Positions 10,675-21,306 of a stretch of DNA of 64,000 nt are shown piece after piece. The notes under the pieces are model-generated. The model worked only from the letters and a program-made list of their open reading frames with translations. It had not been told where the DNA came from and searched no databases. The DNA lies in contig NZ_FOSN01000005.1 of NCBI RefSeq assembly GCF_900114285.1, forward strand, positions 165,887 through 229,886. Direction: 5' to 3'. The stretch comes from Methylocapsa palsarum. GTDB taxonomy: Bacteria > Pseudomonadota > Alphaproteobacteria > Rhizobiales > Beijerinckiaceae. A program made the position numbers and the translations under genes. Each line of letters starts with the position of its first letter. Position 1 is the stretch's first letter.

Positions 10675-11151
10675 ATGGAGACCAAAGTGAAATTATTTCT
10701 TGCGGCCATTGCGCTCGCCGCGGCGATCCCGGCTTCTGCGCTCGGAGATGAACTGACATGCATCAGCACGACATTCAATTTGCTGTCCCCGAACGATAAA
10801 GTGTGCGTCACCGCCTTCGAAGACCCGAAGGTCTCGGGCGTCACCTGCCATATTTCACAAGCGCGGGCAGGTGGATGGGGCCAACCTCTGGGCCTCAATG
10901 AAGACCCGTCCAACTTCTCCGTGGCGTGCCGCCAGACGGGCCCGATCACGGTCGATCTTTCGACGCTTGGGGACAAGGACGAAGCGTTTACCGAAAAGAC
11001 CAGCATCTTTTTCAAGGCGACCAGGATTTATCGACTTGTCGACAGAAAGCACAACGCCCTGGTGTATCTGGCCATCAGCTCAAAGCTGATCAACGGCTCC
11101 CCCGCGAACGCCATCAGCAGCGTGCCGATCATTCCCTGGTCCGAAAAATAA
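10675..11151 (+). CDS. creA: CreA family periplasmic protein
   Basis: A 158-residue secreted protein of the CreA family, whose biochemical role is still unclear even in E. coli. An N-terminal signal peptide (KLFLAAIALAAAIPASALG) is followed by the characteristic segments ISTTFNLLSPNDKVCVTAFEDP, VSGVTCHISQARAGGWG, LGLNEDPSNFSVACRQTGPI, FKATRIYRLVDRKHNALVYLAIS and the terminal SPANAISSVPIIPW. Three cysteines are in positions also found in E. coli CreA (I recall the family pattern; not aligned here). It stands alone; the neighbours give no functional clue. A GC-rich hairpin at about 11173-11207 may end its transcript. Confidence 0.92.
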   Translation: METKVKLFLAAIALAAAIPASALGDELTCISTTFNLLSPNDKVCVTAFEDPKVSGVTCHISQARAGGWGQPLGLNEDPSNFSVACRQTGPITVDLSTLGDKDEAFTEKTSIFFKATRIYRLVDRKHNALVYLAISSKLINGSPANAISSVPIIPWSEK

Positions 11152-11172
11152 CGCCCCTCTTTTACTTTGAGG

Positions 11173-11207
11173 CGACAACCGGCTTCGCCAGGGCGAGGCC
11201 GGTCGTC
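11173..11207 (+). terminator. Hairpin after creA
   Basis: An ACCGGC/GCCGGT stem with additional CGCC/GGCG pairing forms 22 bp after the creA stop codon. There is no strong T-tract, so this is a possible rather than certain terminator. Confidence 0.4.
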
Positions 11208-11307
11208 GATTTGGCTCCCCGTCATCATCTGGTTGCTCGCCCGTCATCTGTTTGAATGACGCGGCTCCGAAGCGTTTCGAGCAGACTTGGAAGGCTAGCG
11301 GAGACCA

Positions 11308-11424
11308 GAGCGCTTTCCGGATCGCATGAAGTCATGCGATCGATCAGAAATCGCTCCAGGGTCAAAAGCTTGAGCATATTCTTCTCGATCGGATTGATTC
11401 AATCCGATCGGAATATGCTCGAGC
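11308..11424. repeat. Double-hairpin repeat element, copy 1 (full length)
   Basis: About 117 bp. The first half has a perfect 10-bp inverted repeat (GATCGCATGA / TCATGCGATC) inside a GAGCG ... CGCTC outer stem; the second half has GATCGGATTGA / TCAATCCGATC inside a GAGCATATTC ... GAATATGCTC stem. It lies between creA and the small gene at 11517. The same element recurs at 17551, 27014 and three times from 39807. Confidence 0.9.
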
Positions 11425-11516
11425 GATCTCCGCGGCGGCCTTTGACGAGTCGCAAACCAGTCCGGCTCCTCTCAGCGGCTTCGACGATCCAGATCGCAGC
11501 AACACGGGAGAGACCC

Positions 11517-11945
11517 TTGACGGCCAACAAGTTCATCTTGAGCGCCTTAGGCGTGGAAGTCGATTACACGATCGGCGGCAATCCTTCCTTTACGGCGCTG
11601 ATTTACAAATCAGGGGCGTTTCAGAAAAGCTTCAACGCGAACGAGATCTCGTCTGAAAGCACGGGTCTTGGAACGATCGTGTCTTTTGCCTTGATGCAGA
11701 GCTTCGACACAGGCGGAGAGCGCTTCGGTTTCTTCCTGCCGTTCGTCAATGTGACGCATGGTCAGATCGCGCATTTCCGGACGGTTGGCGTCTTTGAAAT
11801 GTTCAGCGGTCCGAACTCCGTTTCTCACCGGCCCTCAACCTGGCGTTGCATCGAAATGAGCGGGACGGCCGAGAACGTGTTCGTTCCCTTGCAGGAACCT
11901 GCGCGAGTCCAGGAACCTGCGCGAGCAAAGGAAACCGCAAGCTGA
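11517..11945 (+). CDS. Unrecognised small protein, probably a real gene
   Basis: A 142-residue product I do not recognise. It reads like a folded, mostly beta protein: ALGVEVDYTIGGNPSFTALIY, GLGTIVSFALMQSFDTGGERFGFFLP, FRTVGVFEMFSGPNSVSHRP, STWRCIEMSGTAENVFVP. No membrane segment or clear signal peptide. I place the start at TTG 11517, five bases after GGGAGA; the frame is open further upstream but those codons are the repeat element. The last ~20 residues are encoded by an 18-bp tandem duplication (EPAR repeated). Codon pattern and sequence complexity support coding; the start is uncertain. Confidence 0.55.
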   Translation: MTANKFILSALGVEVDYTIGGNPSFTALIYKSGAFQKSFNANEISSESTGLGTIVSFALMQSFDTGGERFGFFLPFVNVTHGQIAHFRTVGVFEMFSGPNSVSHRPSTWRCIEMSGTAENVFVPLQEPARVQEPARAKETAS

Positions 11946-12007
11946 TCAACCCTGCGGGAACCCAGGAACCAGAACCAATCTTGGAGGAGGAACCAATCTT
12001 GGAGGAA
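11892..12007. repeat. Two 18-bp tandem duplications
   Basis: Two exact-length pairs: caggaacctgcgcgagtc at 11892-11927 (inside the 3' end of the small gene) and gaaccaatcttggaggag at 11972-12007 (in the gap before the convergent transporter gene). Each unit is 18 bp, repeated twice with one or two differences. Confidence 0.85.
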
Positions 12008-12090
12008 CCAACCTGGCAGGAACAAAGCCGGCGTCCGCCCGCGCCGATTCTGGATCGGGCGCGCGACCGGACCAAGCCTCCGCCGGCGAC

Positions 12091-13797
12091 TCAATCCTGG
12101 GCGTAAATGTCGCGGTCCTTCGTCTCCGGCACGAACAAGGCGCCGATGACGAACGTGATCGAGGCGAAAATGATCGGATACCACAACCCGTAATAGATAT
12201 CGCCGGTTTGCGCCACGAGGGCGAATGCGGTCGCCGGCAGCAGGCCGCCAAACCATCCGTTGCCGATATGGTAGGGAAGCGACATCGACGTATAGCGGAT
12301 ACGGGTCGGAAACAGCTCAACGAGTGCGGCCGCGATCGGCCCGTAAACCATGGTTACGTAAAGAACAAGGACGAACAGGAGACCGATGAGTTTCGCCACC
12401 TGAGGACGTAACACGTCGAGAGGATTGGCCATTTTGACGATGCCGGGGTCAGTGCTTTTCGGATAGCCCGCGACTTGCAGCGCCGCGAGGGCCGCCTTTC
12501 CGAACTCCGCCGCGGCGGCCTTCGGATCGGCGGCGCTCGATGTGTCTACGGATGGAATCTCGACGCTTCCGATTCTGATCGTCGCCGGCTTGCCGACGGG
12601 CCCGTTCGCCCTTGAATATCTGACTGCGCTCCTTGCAAGAAAATCCCGGGCGACGTCGCACGACGACGTAAACACCCGCGTGCCGACCGGATTGAAGAGA
12701 TTGCCGCACGAAGCGGGATCTGCGACCACAGTGACCTTGACGTTTTTCAAGGCGGCCTGCAGCGCCGGATTGGCGTTCGCCGTGATCATCTTGAAGATCG
12801 GAAAATAGGTCAGCGCCGCCAGCAGGCAGCCCGCCATGATGATCGGCTTGCGTCCGACCTTGTCCGACAGCCATCCGAATACGACGAAAAACCCGGTGCC
12901 GAGCAGCAAGGCCCAGGCGATGAGAAGGTTCGCGGTGTAGCCATCGACCTTCAAAATCGATTGCATGAAGAACAGCGCATAGAATTGGCCGGCGTACCAG
13001 ACGACGCCCTGCCCCATCGTCAGGCCGAACAGCGCGAGCAGAACGATTTTGGCGTTCGCCCAATTGCCAAACGATTCACTGAGCGGCTTCTTCGATCCCG
13101 TACCCTCGTCCTTCATCTTGAGAAAGGCGGGAGACTCGTTCAGTTGCAGACGAATCCACAGTGAAATTCCGAGCAGCGCCACCGAGACCAGAAAGGGAAC
13201 GCGCCAGGCGTATTCGGCGAATTTCGCCTCGCCGAATATGGTCCGGGTGAACAATATCACGAGGAGCGACAGGAACAGTCCGAGCGTCGCGGTCGTCTGA
13301 ATCCACGACGTGTAAAAACCCCGCCGTCTGCGCGGCGCATGTTCCGCGACATAGGTCGCCGCGCCGCCATATTCGCCGCCGAGCGCAAGACCCTGAAGCA
13401 GACGGGCGGCGATCAGGATAATTGGAGCGGCGATTCCAATCGAATTGTAATTGGGCAGGAGGCCGACAAGAAAGGTCGACAGACCCATGATGAGAATGGT
13501 GACGAGGAAGGTGTATTTTCTTCCGACCAGATCGCCGAGCCGCCCGAACAGAAGCGCTCCGAAGGGCCGAACGAGAAACCCGGCCGCAAAGGCGAGCAGC
13601 GCGAAAATATCCGCGGTTTGCTTGGGAAACTGACTGAAGAATTGCGCCCCGATAATGCTCGCGAGCGCGCCATAAAGATAAAAATCATACCATTCGAACA
13701 CAGTGCCGAGGGACGACGCAAAAATCACCTTCTTCTCGGCGCCGGTCATGGGGCGCGCGGCCTCAGGCGCATTGTGGGTGGTCGAAGGTGTGCTCAT
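12091..13797 (-). CDS. MFS transporter, metabolite:H+ symporter (MHS) type
   Basis: A 568-residue inner-membrane transporter of the MHS branch of the major facilitator family (relatives include citrate, shikimate and proline/betaine:proton symporters). The N-terminal half has MHS hallmarks: FEWYDFYLYGALASIIG, RPFGALLFGRLGDLVGRK and LLQGLALGGEYGGAATYVAEHAP. After a GWLSDKVGRK loop, about residues 350-450 form a ~115-residue polar insertion with two or three Cys (ADPASCGNLFNPVGT, TSSCDVARDFL) before the last helices (VTMVYGPIAAALVELFPTR). I recall similar insertions in a known subgroup, so it is not a fusion. Start ATG 13797 (MSTPSTTHN); the frame stays open another 122 codons upstream through an 18-bp minisatellite that encodes RSKIRP repeats, which I consider untranslated. 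Substrate unknown. Confidence 0.88.
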   Translation of the reverse strand: MSTPSTTHNAPEAARPMTGAEKKVIFASSLGTVFEWYDFYLYGALASIIGAQFFSQFPKQTADIFALLAFAAGFLVRPFGALLFGRLGDLVGRKYTFLVTILIMGLSTFLVGLLPNYNSIGIAAPIILIAARLLQGLALGGEYGGAATYVAEHAPRRRRGFYTSWIQTTATLGLFLSLLVILFTRTIFGEAKFAEYAWRVPFLVSVALLGISLWIRLQLNESPAFLKMKDEGTGSKKPLSESFGNWANAKIVLLALFGLTMGQGVVWYAGQFYALFFMQSILKVDGYTANLLIAWALLLGTGFFVVFGWLSDKVGRKPIIMAGCLLAALTYFPIFKMITANANPALQAALKNVKVTVVADPASCGNLFNPVGTRVFTSSCDVARDFLARSAVRYSRANGPVGKPATIRIGSVEIPSVDTSSAADPKAAAAEFGKAALAALQVAGYPKSTDPGIVKMANPLDVLRPQVAKLIGLLFVLVLYVTMVYGPIAAALVELFPTRIRYTSMSLPYHIGNGWFGGLLPATAFALVAQTGDIYYGLWYPIIFASITFVIGALFVPETKDRDIYAQD

Positions 13798-13812
13798 GAT
13801 GCTTTCTCTTAT

Positions 13813-13956
13813 TTTTGAGCGCGTCTTAAATTTTGAGCGTGGCCGAGTTTTTGAGCGTGGCCGAATTTTTGAGCGTGGCCGAATTTTTGAGCGTGGCCGA
13901 ATTTTTGAGCGTGGCCGAATTTTTGAGCGTGGCCAAATGTTTGAGCGTGGCAAAGA
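13813..13956. repeat. 18-bp minisatellite, eight units
   Basis: Eight head-to-tail 18-bp units (ttttgagcgtggccgaat). Units at 13849-13920 are identical and outer ones diverge. It starts 16 bp upstream of the transporter's ATG, so it occupies that gene's 5' leader. Confidence 0.95.
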
Positions 13957-14199
13957 GGCGGCTTCGTCAAGCTTAAGGATCGACGCGGCTACCAATGTCC
14001 GAGCCGGAGCCTCTAAAGGCGCCAGAAGAGCCTCTTCCTCCCGAGGGTCGTCTAGTTCCGGGTGATATTGACCCGGTTTGCCACGCCGGACAAGCCGAAA
14101 CGCCGATGGGGGAGCGGCGGCGCCCGCCTTCTCGCGCAATGCTCCCTTCACTTGGCATGCCATAACACGATAAGCTCTGTCCCCTCGTCCCAGAAATGA

Positions 14200-16443
<2,244 letters not shown>

Positions 16444-16453
16444 TCTGACGGAT

Positions 16454-16487
16454 ATTCGGGCGCGGCCGGATCGGACCGCGCCCGAAT
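16454..16487. terminator. Hairpin after katG
   Basis: A perfect 12-bp inverted repeat (ATTCGGGCGCGG / CCGCGCCCGAAT, 10-nt loop) begins 11 bp after the katG stop and lies between it and the convergent TonB-like gene. It could act on both strands; T-tracts are short. Confidence 0.6.
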
Positions 16488-16524
16488 TGCGCCGATACGC
16501 CAAATGCCAGGATCGGCCCCGGCG

Positions 16525-17514
16525 TCAGCGGTCCGGCAAAGGCCGCATCCCGAAGGTGATCTCCGCGGCGAAGTCGTGTTGCGCGCCGGCCGGCGGGGCC
16601 GGAAAGGGCGCGGCGCGGGTCACGACGTCGAGGCTTTCGGCGTCCAGATCGGGATCGCCGCTCGACCGGAATAGCGAGACGCTCTTCACCCCGCCCGCAT
16701 CATCGAGTGAAAAGACGACGACCGATGCGCCGTGCGCCCCCCGCGCCGCCGCCGCGTCGGGAAAATGCTTCACCCGCTCGAGCATTCCAAAGACGATAAT
16801 CTTGTAGTTTACCAACTCACCGTCGCCTTCGACCGGCATCGGCACAGCGACGGCGTGAAAAATCGGCGGTCCGAGGTCGAACGGAAGCTGAGCGGCGGGG
16901 GCGGTCCTGGCGGCGCCCGGCGCGGAATGCTCGCTCTCCTCCTGAGCCGCGCCTTTGCCTGCCGCCGCATCGCGGGCGGCGCTTTTTCCGGCCGCAGCCG
17001 AAGATTCGGTCTTCGCCCGCTGGGCTGGTTTGGGTTTTGGTTCGGGAGGACGTTTTTGCTCCTCGGCCGGCTTCGGTTTCTCATTAGGCGCGGGCCTGGA
17101 TTCGGCCTTGGGCTCGGTCTTGGATTCGGGCTCGGGCTCAGCCTTTTTGACGTTCTGCGGAGCATTTTTTTCGGCTTGGGCGGCCTCCGGCGGCTGTTTT
17201 TGCTCCTGCGGCGCTGGAGGAGGCGTTTTGGCGGGGTCCGGCGCGGCTGCGACGACCTCGACAGGTATCTCCTTCACCGACGGGCTTTCGACAGGCGCAC
17301 GGTCGGCCAGCACCAGAAAAAGTCCGATCAAACCATGAAAGACCAGCGCCGCCGCGACGATCCACGCCCAGGATTCGTCACCTCGCGGAGGCGACGGGCG
17401 TGTTTCCGTTGGCTCGGAGATCAAACTCCCGCCCGCCGCGGAACCATTGCGCTCCGCCAACCCTTGCGGCGGCGTTGGGATCGGGACGTTTGTCTGGGAC
17501 GAATGATCCGCCAT
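16525..17514 (-). CDS. TonB/TolA-like periplasm-spanning protein
   Basis: A 329-residue protein with the TonB layout: short cytoplasmic N-terminus, one membrane helix (WAWIVAAALVFHGLIGLFLVLA, about residues 49-70), a long Pro/Lys/Glu-rich periplasmic arm (about 85-200, with many KPKP and EPEP pairs), and a globular C-terminal domain with ASVVVFSLDDAGGVKSVSLFRSSGDPDLDAE, which matches the TonB C-terminal fold. It probably couples the proton-motive force to an outer-membrane receptor. ExbB/ExbD and receptor genes are not adjacent, so the partner is unknown. The start has only a weak ribosome-binding site. Confidence 0.82.
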   Translation of the reverse strand: MADHSSQTNVPIPTPPQGLAERNGSAAGGSLISEPTETRPSPPRGDESWAWIVAAALVFHGLIGLFLVLADRAPVESPSVKEIPVEVVAAAPDPAKTPPPAPQEQKQPPEAAQAEKNAPQNVKKAEPEPESKTEPKAESRPAPNEKPKPAEEQKRPPEPKPKPAQRAKTESSAAAGKSAARDAAAGKGAAQEESEHSAPGAARTAPAAQLPFDLGPPIFHAVAVPMPVEGDGELVNYKIIVFGMLERVKHFPDAAAARGAHGASVVVFSLDDAGGVKSVSLFRSSGDPDLDAESLDVVTRAAPFPAPPAGAQHDFAAEITFGMRPLPDR

Positions 17515-17550
17515 CGTATCGATCCGCCCGAAGGCCGCCGTTCTTTCGAT

Positions 17551-17623
17551 AGCGCTCCAGAGTCAAAAGCTTGAGCATAGTCTTGTCGATGGGATTGATT
17601 CAATCCGATCGGAATATGCTCTA
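17551..17623. repeat. Double-hairpin repeat element, copy 2 (5'-truncated)
   Basis: Holds only the second hairpin (GAGCATAGTC ... GAATATGCTC with the GGATTGA/TCAATCC core) and the preceding CGCTCCAGAGTCAAAAGC joint. Its end, read on the minus strand, is CTAGAGC and its TAG (17621-17623) is the stop codon of cmk. Confidence 0.9.
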
Positions 17624-18277
17624 GCCGGCGCTCCGGGCGACCAGGTTTCTCTTGTCTTCCAAAGTGGAGTTGACAATGGCGAGCGCGGCTTCAAACGCAG
17701 CCTCGACATCGAGTTTCGTCGTATCCAGCACAAAAGCGTCCGCCGCAACCTTCAATGGCGCGACGGCGCGGCTGCTGTCGCGCTCATCGCGCTTGCGGAT
17801 ATCCTCCAGGACGCACGCGTAATCGACCGCCTCCCCGCGGCCCTTCAACTCCAGCGCCCGGCGCATCGCGCGCGCCTCGACGCTGGCCGTGACGAAAATC
17901 TTGGGCGAGGCCTCGGGACAGATCACCGTCCCGATGTCGCGGCCATCCAGAACCGCTCCGCCGGGACGGGCCGCGAACCCGCGCTGGAGGTCGATCAGAG
18001 CTGTTCGAACCTCCGGGATCGCCGCGACGACAGAGGCGGCCTCGGCCATGTCTCGCCCGCGCAGCGCGGCTTCGTCGAAATCGGTCAAGGCGAGGCCCCG
18101 CGCCGCCTTCACCGCCGCGGCGCTGTCGGCAAGGTCGCAGCCCTGCTCGATCAAAGCCTGCGCAGTCGCGCGGTAGAGAAGCCCGGAGTCGAGATGCGGC
18201 AAACCCATATGGCGGGCGAGTCGACGCGCGAGAGTGCCCTTCCCCGAGGCGGCCGGTCCATCGAGCGCGATGATCAT
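17621..18277 (-). CDS. cmk: Cytidylate kinase
   Basis: CMP/dCMP kinase phosphorylates CMP with ATP for nucleotide salvage and synthesis. The 218-residue product begins [21 protein letters not shown] (P-loop GPAASGKG) and includes the [23 protein letters not shown] and [18 protein letters not shown] segments of the family. The ATG overlaps the aroA stop as ATGA, a translationally coupled pair found in many Hyphomicrobiales, where rpsA usually follows; here a repeat element and a TonB-like gene follow instead. The stop codon TAG is the terminal TAG of repeat copy 2, so the native C-terminus may have been changed by insertion. Confidence 0.95.
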   Translation of the reverse strand: MIIALDGPAASGKGTLARRLARHMGLPHLDSGLLYRATAQALIEQGCDLADSAAAVKAARGLALTDFDEAALRGRDMAEAASVVAAIPEVRTALIDLQRGFAARPGGAVLDGRDIGTVICPEASPKIFVTASVEARAMRRALELKGRGEAVDYACVLEDIRKRDERDSSRAVAPLKVAADAFVLDTTKLDVEAAFEAALAIVNSTLEDKRNLVARSAG

Positions 18278-19689
18278 GAAAAACGCGCCCCCAGACGCTC
18301 CATCTGGGTCCTGAACGCCGGAAAACTCGTTGCGATCATGCTCGCGTCGTCGATCGACATGGGTCGCCGCGAGGCGAGGCCCAGACAAAGAAAGCTCATC
18401 GCGATCCGATGGTCGAGATGCGTCGTCACGAGACCGCCGCCTTCGACCTGCCCGCCGCAGCCGTTGACGATCAGATCGTCGCCGATGATGTCCGTCTCGA
18501 CTCCCGCCTGGCGCAAGCCCGCCACGACCGCCGCGAGCCGGTCTGATTCCTTGACCCGCAATTCCCCAAGCCCCCGCATCCGCGTCTCGCCAAAGGCGAA
18601 AGCGGCCGCGACGGCGAGGATCGGGTATTCGTCGATCATCGACGGCGCCCGCGCGGCAGGCACGTCGACGCCGCGCAAGGCCGCGGCCCGAACGCGAAGA
18701 TCGCCGACCTCCTCGCCGCCCTCGATCCGGCGATCGAGGACTTCGACATCGGCGCCCATTTCGAGCAGCGTCGTCAGCAGGCCCGTGCGCAAGGGGTTCA
18801 TCATCATCGCCTCGATCACGATCTCCGACCCCGGCGCGATCGTGGCGGCGACCAGCGGGAAGGCCGCCGATGAGGGATCGGCAGGCACGATCACGGGCGC
18901 GGGACGCAGGTCGGGGCGCCCTTCCAGCATGATCTTGCGGCCATGCGCCCCCTGCGGCTCGACCTCGATCGCCGCGCCGAAATGCTTCAGCATTTTTTCC
19001 GTGTGGTCTCGGCTCGCCTCCGTCTCGGTGACGATGGTCCGTCCGGGCGAATTCAGTCCCGCGAGCAGGACCGCCGACTTGATCTGCGCGGAGGCGACCG
19101 GCGGGCTATAGTGGATCGGAGCGGGTTCGCCGGAGCCCTTCAGGGTGACGGGACAGCATCCGCCCGCAGCCTCCGACAAAGCCTCGGCCCCCATCAGAAT
19201 CAGCGGGTCGAGGATGCGCCGCATCGGCCGCTTGCGCAGCGAAGCGTCGCCATCGAATCGCGCGGTCAGCGCGTGGCCGCCGACGACCCCCATCATCAAC
19301 CGCATCCCGGTGCCGGAATTGCCGAAGTCGAGCGTCTCGCGCGGCTCCAGCAGGGATCCTATTCCGCAGCCCTTGACGCGCCAGCGCCCCTCGCCTTGCC
19401 GCGCGACTGTGGCGCCAAGCGCCCGGCAGGCTCCCGCCGTATGCAGGATATCGTCCCCCTCAAGAAGGCCCTCGATCGCGGTTTCGCCCACGCTGAGAAG
19501 GCCGAGGATCAAGGCGCGATGGGAAATGGACTTGTCGCCCGGGGGTTTGAGGCGGCCGCGCAAAGGAGCGCCCGCAGCGGCGCTCAGCTGATTCGGATCG
19601 CGGCCCATCCCCGCTGACGAGGCGGCCGCGCCGGAAGTATAATTGCTTGACGACAAGCGGGGCTCGTTGAGTTTGCGGAGGATTTCCAA
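18274..19689 (-). CDS. aroA: 3-phosphoshikimate 1-carboxyvinyltransferase (EPSP synthase)
   Basis: Sixth step of the shikimate pathway: joins PEP and shikimate 3-phosphate in the cytoplasm. The 471-residue protein has [17 protein letters not shown], the [14 protein letters not shown] active-site strand, [16 protein letters not shown], and [11 protein letters not shown] near the C-terminus. This pattern belongs to the class II-like group common in alphaproteobacteria. The residue at the position that is Ala in the glyphosate-tolerant CP4 enzyme is Gly here, so no tolerance is predicted from that site. The first 35 residues are poorly conserved and the real start could be Met28. It is coupled to cmk by a 4-bp overlap and divergent from the gene at 19845. 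Confidence 0.95.
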   Translation of the reverse strand: MEILRKLNEPRLSSSNYTSGAAASSAGMGRDPNQLSAAAGAPLRGRLKPPGDKSISHRALILGLLSVGETAIEGLLEGDDILHTAGACRALGATVARQGEGRWRVKGCGIGSLLEPRETLDFGNSGTGMRLMMGVVGGHALTARFDGDASLRKRPMRRILDPLILMGAEALSEAAGGCCPVTLKGSGEPAPIHYSPPVASAQIKSAVLLAGLNSPGRTIVTETEASRDHTEKMLKHFGAAIEVEPQGAHGRKIMLEGRPDLRPAPVIVPADPSSAAFPLVAATIAPGSEIVIEAMMMNPLRTGLLTTLLEMGADVEVLDRRIEGGEEVGDLRVRAAALRGVDVPAARAPSMIDEYPILAVAAAFAFGETRMRGLGELRVKESDRLAAVVAGLRQAGVETDIIGDDLIVNGCGGQVEGGGLVTTHLDHRIAMSFLCLGLASRRPMSIDDASMIATSFPAFRTQMERLGARFS

Positions 19690-19844
19690 GCGCTCGTAAC
19701 ATGCCGGACCCGCTCTGTCATCAAACCGGCGGTTCGTTCAACTTCCATTTGACACGCGGGCTTTGCAGCACTAACCGGACCCAAAGTTCCGGAGCGCCGC
19801 CTTTGGCCCAAAATGGCCGCGTCTCCCCTTCAAGAGGTAGGTTC

Positions 19845-20201
19845 GTGGCGAAACCAGAGCTCGGCAATAAACACCAGTGTCAGAATTGCGGCGCAAAATT
19901 TTTCGATCTCAATAAAAATCCGATTACTTGCCCCAAATGCGGGACGATTTTTCACGCCGCTCCACTGTCCCGTACAGCCCGCGCCGCCGCCACCGACGAT
20001 GATGATGGCGAGGCCGCGCCAGAGGCCGAACTGGTTTCGCTGGAAGACGCCGATTCCGGAGACGACAAGATCGTGGCCGCGGTCGATGACGAAGTGGAAA
20101 TCGAGGTCGCGGACGACACGTTCCTCGAAGAGGAAGAGGAAGACGGCGACGACGTCGTCGACCTCATCGACGGGGATCGGGAGGACGACGAGGAACATTA
20201 A
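19845..20201 (+). CDS. FYDLN acid family protein (TIGR02300 type)
   Basis: A 118-residue protein from GTG 19845 (AGAGGT four bases before). The N-terminus carries a small zinc-ribbon-like motif, HQCQNCGAKFFDLNKNPITCPKCG, with two CxxC pairs and the (F/Y)DLN signature; the rest is a strongly acidic tail (LEEEEEDGDDVVDLIDG). Proteins of this type are known almost only from alphaproteobacteria, commonly divergent from aroA as here. The role is not established; a zinc-binding, nucleic-acid or RNA-polymerase-associated role would be a guess. Confidence 0.88.
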   Translation: MAKPELGNKHQCQNCGAKFFDLNKNPITCPKCGTIFHAAPLSRTARAAATDDDDGEAAPEAELVSLEDADSGDDKIVAAVDDEVEIEVADDTFLEEEEEDGDDVVDLIDGDREDDEEH

Positions 20202-20358
20202 TTCTTTTGCTTGTGAAGCGCGGACGCGGAGGCTATACCACGCCTCCTGGCCGCTGGAGCGGGCAGTTGCGATGAGCGAAATGCGGTCTTGGACGCCTGT
20301 TCAAGCCGCCTTTGACCGGACCAACCCGGAAAAAGCGTCGAACGTGCAAAAAAAATTT

Positions 20359-20434
<76 letters not shown>

Positions 20435-20709
20435 AACAATACCGGGTTTATTAGCCCCTCGAGCGCGTCGATTTGTTCGTCATTGACGGCCCGCTTTCGC
20501 CGGTCTGCTCGGGCGAGCTCTTTCTCGTAGCGCGAGATCGACGTCCAACAGCGCTCCTTCGTCCTGGTTCTTGCTGAAATTCTTGATGTGCGCCGCCACA
20601 CATCATTTTTCCTGGTCATCGCCATTTCTAGTCCAATGACGCGGCCAAAGATGTGGCCCGCCTGGGGCGTTTGAACAGCGCCCTTGTTTTTGGGAAGGAA
20701 CCAGACGTC

Positions 20710-21141
20710 ATGGAAGGCATGATTTTGGCGGCGCTGATCAGCACAGCGGGATTTTATCACTGCATTGAGACCAAGGGCGCCCTGGAATGCCGTCACGCCT
20801 CAACTCAATCCGTCGCTCGCGCCGAAACTGCCGCTGCCGCCCAGTCCCTTTCCCTGCCCCCTGCCCAGATCCCCGCGCAAGGCGCCGCGACATGCGCCCT
20901 TCAGCCGGTGGACGCGAGCGCCGTGCGCGACGATGCGCAGGCCGAAAGCCATGCGCAATGCGAGTCGGCTTATAGAAACCACCAGTACGATTCTATGAAC
21001 GAGACATGGCATGTGGACCGGATCAGGGCCTGCGATGAACTGAATGCAAGACGCCGCGCGCCGGCGATCGAAGCGTCGAAATCGCCTCAACCGCAGATGC
21101 AGCTTCAAGCGCCGCGTCGACTTTCGGTCAGCGCGGAATGA
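20710..21141 (+). CDS. Small Cys-containing protein of unknown function
   Basis: A 143-residue product I do not recognise. The N-terminus MEGMILAALISTAGFYHCIETKGALEC has a short hydrophobic run that may be a signal or anchor, followed by an Ala/Gln-rich middle and a C-terminal half with CALQPVDASAVRDDAQAESHAQCESAYR and IRACDELNARR; the spacing of the six Cys suggests a small exported disulphide-bonded protein. GGAAGGAA lies about 12 bases upstream of the ATG. A hairpin with flanking A- and T-runs follows at 21207. Moderate confidence that it is expressed. Confidence 0.5.
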   Translation: MEGMILAALISTAGFYHCIETKGALECRHASTQSVARAETAAAAQSLSLPPAQIPAQGAATCALQPVDASAVRDDAQAESHAQCESAYRNHQYDSMNETWHVDRIRACDELNARRRAPAIEASKSPQPQMQLQAPRRLSVSAE

Positions 21142-21206
21142 GCCCCGCCGCTCTTGGATTTGAGTCCCGCCGCTCTTGAAATAGAATGCCCGGTCAAAAA
21201 AAAGCG

Positions 21207-21233
21207 AAGCGCCGCCAGAGATGGACGGCGCTT
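21207..21233. terminator. Terminator hairpin
   Basis: AAGCGCCG and CGGCGCTT form an 8-bp stem with an 11-nt loop, flanked by an A8 run upstream and TTTAT downstream, 65 bp after the small gene's stop. It also contains a duplicated gccgctcttg just upstream. Confidence 0.6.
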
Positions 21234-21306
21234 TATCGCATCCGGGCTGGCTCACCGTAAGTTTGCGCCCTAAAGTCCGGGATGACCTTTCGGGAGCGTG
21301 TCCTTC

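Noticed and set aside
13813..13956. 18-bp units considered as a CRISPR array or iteron origin
   Set aside because: Units are directly contiguous with no spacers and there is no replication or partition gene nearby; a minisatellite explains it.
18274..19689. Glyphosate-tolerant EPSP synthase of the CP4 type
   Set aside because: The active-site strand reads NSGTG, with Gly where CP4 has the tolerance-linked Ala.
20435..20650. Minus-strand frame next to tRNA-Ala resembling an integrase remnant
   Set aside because: Only a vague Arg/Lys-rich similarity; the frame runs into the tRNA itself and has no recombinase motif.
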